From Amorphophallus konjac (Eukaryota > Streptophyta > Magnoliopsida > Alismatales > Araceae): a stretch of 64,000 nucleotides of DNA. The stretch lies in assembly GCA_022559845.1 (NCBI GenBank), contig CM040117.1:84890559-84954558 (forward strand). The letters run 5' to 3'. The notes beneath the pieces were generated by a model. That model saw only the letters and a list, made by a program, of their open reading frames with translations, was not told where the DNA came from and did no database searches. The position numbers and the translations under genes were made by a program. Positions 56,468-64,000 of the stretch are shown in pieces. How positions within the stretch are numbered: the stretch's first letter is position 1; each line of letters opens with the position of its first letter.

Positions 56468-56925
56468 GCAACGCCCTTGACCAGGGCGCTAATTTAAAAT
56501 AAGCGACCCACACCAGGGCGCTAATTCTTGTATTGACGCCCTACCTAGGAGTCGTCAATTTCATATAAATTGATAATTACCAATGTTTAAACATCTATAT
56601 CTATGAAACCATGAACCTAATCTAATGCATGTTCATCCTGATTGAATCCTGCTATTTTTATGGTCCTGACCATGTACCTATTTCCTGAAAATTTAATATC
56701 TGAAATTTGGAAAATTATTGAATTAACGACCTGCACAAAGGCGTTTCTTATTGAACCGACGCCCCAGATCAGGGCGCAAATTGAAAAGTAACACCCCTGA
56801 CCAGGGCGCATTTTTGTTAAATTCCATAATATTGGAAATTTTGGTAAAATAGAAATAAAGAATGGACGACTGCTGTATACGTCGTCAAATTGTGAATAAA
56901 TGCCCCTGAGAAAGGCATTAATTGG
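56468..56925. repeat. Dyad arrays 7 in the Tekay-B LTR downstream of the TATA
   Basis: Two clusters. First: units near 56471, 56502 and 56536, for example ACGCCCttgaccaGGGCGC. Second: near 56726, 56759, 56791, 56876 and 56900. Compensated variants are seen: ACGACtgctgtataCGTCGT and ATGCCcctgagaaaGGCAT both keep pairing although the stem bases differ from ACGCC/GGCGT. Most are followed by AATT-rich tails. Confidence 0.8.
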
Positions 56926-58445
56926 ATAATTTATGACTTAGTTTAAGTCGCTATTTTCTGTGTTACTGTTTTACGCTGGTTACTGTCAACCGAAGGGTTT
57001 TATATATATATATATCGGCACTATATTCCAGTCCGTGAATATAGTCTCATGTTTCATGATGTTTTTATCGCACTACCCTCAATTCTCATTAACATACAAG
57101 CTCTCCATTGGACATTCCGTTCCTTTGGACTAGCAAGTTAGTCATAGAGACCTCCGTAAGTCTCCTCGCAGCCTTGGATTCCCTCAAGGCCGACTGAGCT
57201 GGTTGTACCATAAAAACCCATTACATTATTTGATTGCCATGTCACTCTAAAGAAACATGGTATACCGGCCCTCATGTTATGCAAAGTGTGTATCATGAGA
57301 ACTTTCTTAATGGGATGAGGTTATCATGCCATTTGATGCTGTTCTTGTAAACCCCAATTCTATATCAACATTGTCATGATGTTCTTATAGACCCCAATTC
57401 TATATTAAACTTGATATTCTTGTAGACCTCAATTCTATATAAAGAACGTCCATACTTGTTTGTCATGGTACCCAAGTTAGGGAACCAATTCCACCTAGTT
57501 TTATCGATAATCGTGATTGTACCGTTATCATAGTCATTCTATGTCAAGTGCCATATTTTTGGACTCTATTCTATCCAAGTTTATCCTACATGTCTACAAG
57601 CTTTATTCTTGAAATTCCATATTGGCTATACACAAAAGTGGATGTTAAAATACATGATTAATGTCTGCGCATATAGGGCCCGATCTGGTCCTGGGAGGAG
57701 CACCCGAAAGTACTTGTGCCCATGGGAGTTGATTGATCACGGTATTGGCATTATACCGAAGTGCATGACTAGCTTGATTGAACATTCCACAAATCTTGTA
57801 CTTGTACTTGACTTGATATTACATGACTTGCGTGGCCCGAGAAAGGGTAATTGTATACTTGCTTGACTTGAAACAAAATAGCCAAATTTCAACGTGACAT
57901 GATGAGTTTACATGCTTGAATCTCCTGATATCTTTTGATATAAGTTCTTGAAAGTTCATGACTAGTTCTTCTTGCTATCGTATTGTTACACACTCTCTCT
58001 ATCTTGTCGTTTTATGCGAGCATGCATAGCTATAGTGCATTCATGAAAGATGTAATCGCTTAAACCCCTTGCTAGATCTTGAGATATAATTTCCTACTGA
58101 GCGTTCGCTCACCTAGTGTTTCCCTACTTTTCAGGTAAGTCCGACGATGAGGGAACTCAAACGGATGGGAAAAATCAAGAGTGAAAGAGATAGAGCTTCT
58201 TCTATATTATCTAGTCTTTTTCATATTTTCTTGAGTCAACCTTGTATTTTTCCTTTATTTTAGTTAGTACTTCAAAGGTTTGTAATAGACGTATTCTTAT
58301 GGAGGAATAAAGGATTGGGTTATCTTTACTTTCGCGTATCTCTGATTTTTGGTGTCGAATACACTAATACTCTGATTGACATGATTGATATAAACTCGCC
58401 GCACATCTCCGGGTACCTTCCGCGCTCGGGGCGTGACAGTTTTTG

Positions 58446-58458
58446 TGGTATCAGAGCC
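58446..58458 (+). other. Tekay-B primer binding site
   Basis: TGGTATCAGAGCC, complementary to the initiator tRNA-Met 3' end, seven bases after the LTR. Confidence 0.85.
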
Positions 58459-58610
58459 TAGGGTATTCAATTCCTAGGAAAACCCAAGTCCAAGGATAGG
58501 TTTAACCTTTAACCGGTGAGATTGGGTAGAACCAAGGGTTGAGTTAACATAAAAACTTAAAAACCCTTAACGCGAGTATATACTAATATAGTTATTGTAA
58601 TTGTAGGATA

Positions 58611-59500
58611 ATGGCTGCCGAACGTGCTCAGTGGCGCAACATGCAGCGTACACTCCAAGGCATGACCCAAGTGCTGCAACAAGTAGCACAGGGAGGTGCA
58701 CAACGAGCCGGAAGTCTCCACCAAGTCTTTAAGAACATGAACCCTCCCAAATTCATGGGTTCTACGGATCCGGATGACGCAGAGCACTGGATCAGGGAGA
58801 CGGAGCGTATATTCCATGTTATGCAATGCACGGATCAAGATAAAGTCTTATTAGCTACCTTTCAGTTAGAAAGGGATGCCCGATGCTGGTGAGAATCAAT
58901 AGAAGCTACTTTAAATCAAGACCAAATTACTTGGGAGGAATTTGTTGAACATTTCAACAATAAATTTTTTTCAGACCGAGTCCAAGAAAAGAAAGCTACC
59001 GAATTTGCCGCACTCAAGCAACGGTCATTATCGGTGGCGGAGTACGAGGCACAATTCTCTAGATTGTCTCGGTATGCTAAGCACTTAGTTAGTACCGAGA
59101 AGATGAAAGCTAGGAGGTTCCTAAACGGGCTCAGGCCCCAATATATTACCCAGCTGGCACCAATGGATATTCAGGTCTACTCAGAGATAGTACGCCGAGC
59201 TCAATTGTTAGAAGATGCCACGGAGCTATCAGATAGAATCCGTGGGAAGGATAAGAAGGAACAAGTTACAAGTTCGGGTTCCTTTAAACCCAACTTCAAG
59301 AAGAGGCCTAGCACTGGAGGTACTTCTTCTCAAGAGCAAAAATTTAAGAAGACCAAGCCCTTCTCTATCACTACTACACCTTCGAATATAATATGCAAGC
59401 ATTGTGACAAGGCTGGTCATAAAGCCGAAGAGTGCTGGAGGAAACTTGGAGCATGTCTCCGTTGCGGGAGCCGTGAGCATCGGATTCCCGATTGCCCATT
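58611..59500 (+). pseudogene. Tekay-B gag, one nonsense codon
   Basis: ATG at 58611 (MAAERAQWRNMQRTLQGMTQ). Core: MNPPKFMGSTDPDDAEHWIR, then [19 protein letters not shown] after the break. Two intact knuckles at about 59394-59495: [14 protein letters not shown] and [14 protein letters not shown]. One TGA at 58890-58892 after RDARCW, where the homologous position in Tekay-A is a second Trp (RTWW), so TGG to TGA is the simplest explanation. Gag and pol are one frame. Confidence 0.9.
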
Positions 59501-62500
59501 ACTTAATGATCAAACCGGTGACGGAAAGCACCCTGTAACCAAGAATGCTCATCTTCACGCAATTAAGGAGACCGAAGAAGAAGAAGGCGGACTAGTAGAA
59601 GGTACACTGAAAGTTTATTCCAAGTATGCACATGTCTTATTTGATACGGGTGCATCACATTCTTTTATTTCCAAGAAGTATGCTAACCCACTACCTATGG
59701 AACCGGAATGGATGAAAATAATTTTATCTACTCCTCTCGGAAACGAAACCGATATTACTCACCATTATCAAAACTATGAAGTCTTGGTAAAAGGAAGAAA
59801 TCTTCCTATCGATCTCATATGTTTAGATCTAAAGGAGTATGATGTTAAACTGGGAGCGGATTGGTTATCCAAATACCAGGCAATAGTCGATTGCCGCAAT
59901 AGCAAGGTTACCTTCAAGGACTTTCCAGAACTAGTCTATTCTAGCCCTAAGAGTCAGAGCGAGTCACCTCTTATTTCGGCTCTCCGAGCTAGCAAGCTAA
60001 TAAGGAAAGGATGTGTATCTTTCCTTGCATTTGTCACGATTAAGGAGGCTAAGGAAACTAAGATAGAAGATATCCCAGTTGTGCAAGAATTTCCGGATGT
60101 GTTTCAGAAAAATTTGCCTGGATTACCCCCGCAAAGAGAAGTGGCCTTCACCATCGATTTAGTCCCTGGTGCTGGACCTGTTTCTAAGGCACCGTATAGA
60201 ATGTCACCTGCTGAACTCAAGGAGTTAAAGGAGCAATTGATGGAACTTCTTAAGAAAGGATTCATTAGACCGAGTACTTCCCCGTGGGGAGCGCCTGTGC
60301 TATTTGTAAAGAAGAAGGATGGATCCATGAGACTATGCATCGACTATCGACAGTTGAATCATCTCACTATCAAGAACAAGTATCCACTACCGAGAATCGA
60401 TGAATTATTTGATCAAATATCTGGATCCAAGTATTTTTCAAAGATTGATCTCAGGTCAGGATATCACCAACTAAGGATCAATGATGATGACATTCAAAAA
60501 AATCGCATTCAGAAGCAGGTATGGCCATTATGAGTTTGTTGTTATGCCTTTTGGACTAACAAATGCCCCTGCTGCCTTTATGCAGTTAATGAATAGTATA
60601 TTCAGGCCTTATTTAGATCAATTCGTGGTGGTCTTCATCGATGATATATTAATTTATTCCAAGACTAAGGAAGAGCATGAGGAGCATTTGAGGATTGCAT
60701 TACAAATATTAAGGACAAACCGATTATATGCCAAGCACAGCAAGTGTGAGTTCTGGCTTAAAGAAGTAACTTTTCTCGGACATGTTATATCCAAGGATGG
60801 CTTATCAGTAGATCCATCAAAAGTTGAAGCTGTGAAGAATTGGGAAAGACCGACCAATGCTAGCGAGATCCGAAGTTTCTTAGGTCTTGCGGGCTACTAT
60901 CGACGATTCATCAAGGATTTCTCCAAGATAGTCGTACCACTCACTAGGCTAACTCGCAAGGAGATCCGTTATGAATGGAGTGAGGAATGTGAAAGAAGCT
61001 TCCAAAATCTCAAGGATCATCTAACTAGAGCTCCGGTCTTAGCTTTACCAATGGAAGGAGAGAAATTCGAGGTATACACTGATGCTTCTGGCATTGGCCT
61101 CGGATGTGTTCTAATGCAACAAGGAAAGGTTATAGCTTATTCTTCTCGTCAATTGAAGAAGCATGAAGAGAACTACCCCGTCCATGACTTAGAATTAGCC
61201 GCGGTGGTATTTGCACTCAAAATATGGAGACATTATCTTTATGGAGTACAGTTTATTGTATACTCTGATCACAAGAGTCTCAAGTATCTCTTTTCACAAA
61301 AGGAACTAAATATGAGGCAAAGATGTTGGCTAGAATATCTCAAGGACTTCGACTTCAATATACAATATCATCCCGGAAAGGGTAACCATGTAGCAGATGC
61401 CCTTAGTCGAAAGCCGAGAGCACTGTTAGCCAATTGTATGATTCAAGAATGGAAATTACTGGAGCAATTCTCTGAACTCAATATAAGCATGGACACAGAC
61501 TTTCAATGTGTCACATTATCTCATATAAGCATTCATCCAGACCTATTATCTGAAATACAAGCACTTCAGGATGATGACCCAATATTAGTGGAAATCAAGG
61601 GCAAACTAGAAGGACAGTCTGATTTCTAATTTGCGTCAGATAGAAGGTTGTTATTCCAAAATAGAACTTGTATACCGGATTGTCCCGAGTTAAAGAAGAA
61701 GATCTTAGATGAAGCTCATAGATCAAGGTACACGATTCATCCAGGATCAACCAAAATCTACCAAGATGTGAAGAGGAATTTTTGGTGGCCCAACATGAAA
61801 AGGGAAATAGCAGACTACGTGTCGCGCTGTCTCACTTGCCAATAGGTCAAGGCGGAACACCAAAAGCCTGCTGGAAAATTACATCCTCTAGATATTCACA
61901 AATGGAAGTGGGAGAATATTAGCATGGATTTCATTATGGGTTTATCTAAATCAAAAGGAGGATATGATGGAATATGGGTTATTATTGACCGATTGACTAA
62001 ATCGGCGCATTTCTTGCCAATAAAGAGCCGATGGTCAGTTGATGTTTTGGATGCATTATACATCAAGGAAATAGTTAGATTACATGGTATTCCTGTTTCA
62101 ATCGTGTCTGACAGAGATCCCCGTTTTACTTCTCATTTTTGGAAGGGACTACAACATTCGTTGGGAACAAGGCTTACCTTTAGTACAGCTTTTCATCCTC
62201 AAACGGATGGTCAGACCGAGAGAACTAATCAGGTGGTTGAAGATATGCTCAGAGCTTGCATCATTGATTTCGATGGAAGCTGGCATGATCACTTGCCGTT
62301 GGTGGAATTTGCATACAATAATAGCTACCATACAAGTATACAAATGGCACCTTTCGAAGCTTTACACGGAAGGAGTTGCCGATCCCCCTTATGCTGGGAT
62401 GAAGTTGGAGAGAAACAACTGCTAGGTCCAGACATGGTAAGGGTTACCACTGAGAAGATACAATTGATTAGAGAAAGACTGCGAGTTGCTCAGTCTAGGC

Positions 62501-62997
62501 AAAAGGCTTATGCCGATACAAGAAGGAGAGATCTTGAATTCCAAGTTGGAGATCATGTATTTCTCAAGATATCGCCTGGACGTGGCATACGGAGATTTGG
62601 TGTTAAGGGCAAGCTTACACCAAGATTCATCGGACCCTTCGAGATACTGGAACGAGTTGGCGAGGTTGCTTATCGCATCGCATTACCTCCTTAACTGTCC
62701 GATGTACATAATGTATTCCACACATCTATGTTGAAGAAGTATGTACATGATCCATCACATATTATTGATCATGGAGACTTAGTGATCCAGAAGGATCTCA
62801 CATATGAGCAGAAGCCTATGAAAATACTAGATCGTGAAGTACGTACCCTAAGGAATAAGGTTATTCCCATGCTTAAGGTACAATGGAATAAGAACTCCGA
62901 ACATGAAGCTACATGGGAGACCGAGGAATCCATGAGGAAGCGATTTCCAAAATTATTTTACGGTATATACTCTACACTCTCCACTTATATATACTAT
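59501..62997 (+). pseudogene. Tekay-B pol (protease, RT, RNase H, integrase, chromodomain-like end)
   Basis: Protease [17 protein letters not shown] at about 59630-59680, catalytic motif intact. [53 protein letters not shown] and FIDDIL near 60634-60651. RNase [18 protein letters not shown] near 61070 and [19 protein letters not shown]. Integrase: zinc region HRSRYTIHPG...CLTC, core MDFIMGL (61924), SDRDPRF (about 62107), DGQTERTNQ (about 62205). C-terminus: KPMKILDREVRTLRNKVIP and EHEATWETEESMRKRFPKLF, the degenerate Tekay chromodomain. Breaks: an extra A in an A-run near 60495 shifts the frame inside RT; TAA at 61627, TAG at 61843 (after CLTCQ) and TAA at 62692. Otherwise very well conserved. 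Confidence 0.9.
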
Positions 62998-63021
62998 TGA
63001 ATTTGGGGACCAAATTCTTTT

Positions 63022-63034
63022 AAGTGGGGGAGGG
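63022..63034 (+). other. Tekay-B polypurine tract
   Basis: AAGTGGGGGAGGG directly before the 3' LTR at 63035. Confidence 0.85.
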
Positions 63035-64000
63035 TGTAGCAACCCTGATAAAAATAAGATTTTTAAATAAATCAAATTAAAATAAAAGATAAGTAAAGAA
63101 ATGACAAAGAGCCTAAATGAGTAAATCATTGATCAAGAGGAAAATAACACCTTTTATCAAGGCGCTGATTCAAAAGGAAACGCCTCTGTATAAGGCGTTA
63201 ATTTAAAAGGGACGCCTGGACAATAGGGCGTCAAATTTCAAACGACGGGAAAAATAAAATTAAGGAAAGGAAATGAAACGCCCTCTACATGGGCGCGTTT
63301 ACATAAGTAACGACGCTCGACAAGGCGTCAATTTAAATTCGACGTCTTCACTTAAGACGTTAATTCAGTTCGAGTTTCGTTCGACCTAGGAGTCAATCCA
63401 GGGCAAGTTATGGATAACTACGTCGAAGGTGGAGTATGGTAAGGACTCTATCATGGAAGTATTACTTCCAATACAACTCTAACCCTATTAGGATTCCCAA
63501 AATCCTATAAATACCCTCCTGATCGACCCAGATCGCTATTTGGCGATTTGAGCTATCGTTCTGCTGAAAGGAGAGGTTTTGTTCTTCTTATTGTTTCCTT
63601 CAAACCACAGGAGCATGAGGATTCTAATGCTTCTTCGTTTTCTTCTATCACAGATTGAGGAGCTCCTGTCTTTCTTAAAGAATGAGGGTTCTTCATCCGT
63701 GGGTAGATTACCTGTCAAGTTTTCCTATCAAACGTGAAGAACCGGTAAGTTCTTCTTCATCCTTTGACATCAACCGTATACTATAAAGGCTAATTAATCC
63801 TCTTCTCGTTTTTTTTTCTCTCTTACAGCCCAACACCCGTGAAAGGAGGAAGTTTTCCTCTATTTTTGCAACGGCTGTTTCTTCTCTGTTGCTGTCTCTG
63901 CTTCTGCATTAGAAACAGAGCATCGGATTCTCATCAAGTCCTTCACGTTACTTCAACAGATCACCAGTTGATAATCATCAGGTAGGTTTTCTCAAGAACG
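63035..64000 (+). repeat. Tekay-B 3' LTR, partial
   Basis: Matches 55409 to about 56375 of the 5' LTR with few differences. Includes the third copy set of ACGCC dyads (63150-63365), an intact TATA box TATAAATA at 63506-63513 and the intron-like unit at 63745-63828. The window ends inside it. Confidence 0.92.

Larger units (their letters stand above)
55409..58438 (+). repeat. Tekay-B 5' LTR (3030 bp)
   Basis: Begins TGTAGCAACC and ends GGGCGTGACA seven bases before the primer binding site. Contains dyad arrays (55519-55742 in U3; 56468-56560 and 56722-56925 downstream of the TATA), a TATA-like site at 55880, a short GT-AG intron-like unit at 56119-56201, an AT microsatellite at about 57001-57021, and two blocks shared with Tekay-A (57665-57725 and 58098-58140). 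No gene is seen. Confidence 0.92.
55409..64000 (+). mobile_element. Tekay-B: chromodomain Ty3/gypsy element, 3' LTR truncated by the window end
   Basis: Left LTR 55409-58438, primer binding site, gag, pol, polypurine tract, right LTR from 63035. LTR start TGTAGCAACCCTGA and end GGGGCGTGACA resemble Tekay-A, and protein blocks are very similar to it, but noncoding parts other than two short blocks are diverged. Inserted in the gag of Ogre-B. Right target duplication is not visible; the left candidate is CGCTG at 55404-55408. The element is defective through few changes: four nonsense codons and one extra base. Confidence 0.92.

Overview
This window is a plant (angiosperm) intergenic region built almost entirely of nested LTR retrotransposons. 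I found no convincing ordinary host gene, no tRNA or rRNA gene and no CRISPR array. The plant assignment rests on Sirevirus-type Ty1/copia gag genes, Tekay/Del-type chromodomain Ty3/gypsy elements, Tat/Ogre-type Ty3/gypsy elements with a second RNase H, and multi-exon plant-mobile-domain (PMD) genes. The species cannot be named from the sequence.

Layout. Positions 1-5727 are a minus-strand, gag-only Sirevirus-like element (Sire-1) whose 3' LTR lies left of the window. It sits in a plus-strand Sirevirus gag-protease fragment (5728-6633). A plus-strand Tat-lineage element (Tat-A) abuts that fragment. Its LTR, PBS and gag start are at 6634-8031, and its gag and pol resume at 33787-38586. Tat-A is split by a minus-strand Tekay/Del element (Tekay-A, 8032-33786, TSD CCCGT). 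The right LTR of Tekay-A received two further insertions: a minus-strand gag-only Sirevirus (Sire-2, 17385-25960, TSD TCCTA/TCCTT) and a very young non-autonomous chromodomain element (27121-33517, TSD GAAAT, two 1991-bp LTRs that look identical). From about 39.8 kb to 55408 lies a minus-strand Ogre/Tat-like element (Ogre-B) whose 5' end is right of the window. It carries two plus-strand (antisense) multi-exon PMD-like genes between pol and its 3' LTR. A plus-strand Tekay element (Tekay-B, 55409 to beyond 64000) is inserted in the gag of Ogre-B.

Coding state. Every gag and pol gene except one is broken by nonsense codons or frameshifts, many explicable as C-to-T or G-to-A changes (TGG to TGA, CAG to TAG, CAA to TAA). 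The exception is an intact 773-codon frame in the young chromodomain element. It joins a protease-like domain lacking the catalytic Asp-Thr-Gly motif directly to an integrase C-terminus and chromodomain, with no gag, reverse transcriptase, RNase H or integrase core.

Most notable signal. Short dyad-symmetric units, about 18-22 bp with a conserved outer stem, often compensated inner stem and variable loop, are arranged mostly 30-31 bp apart with recurring 56-57 bp gaps. They lie in non-coding parts of unrelated elements: the Tekay-A LTR, the Ogre-B LTR, an intron and promoter regions of the PMD-like genes, and, with a different stem sequence, the Tekay-B LTR. The Sire-1 LTR has a loop-less version and the Sire-2 LTR a non-palindromic motif array with similar spacing. 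I know of no feature class that describes these. They could be dimer-binding sites at DNA level or RNA hairpins.
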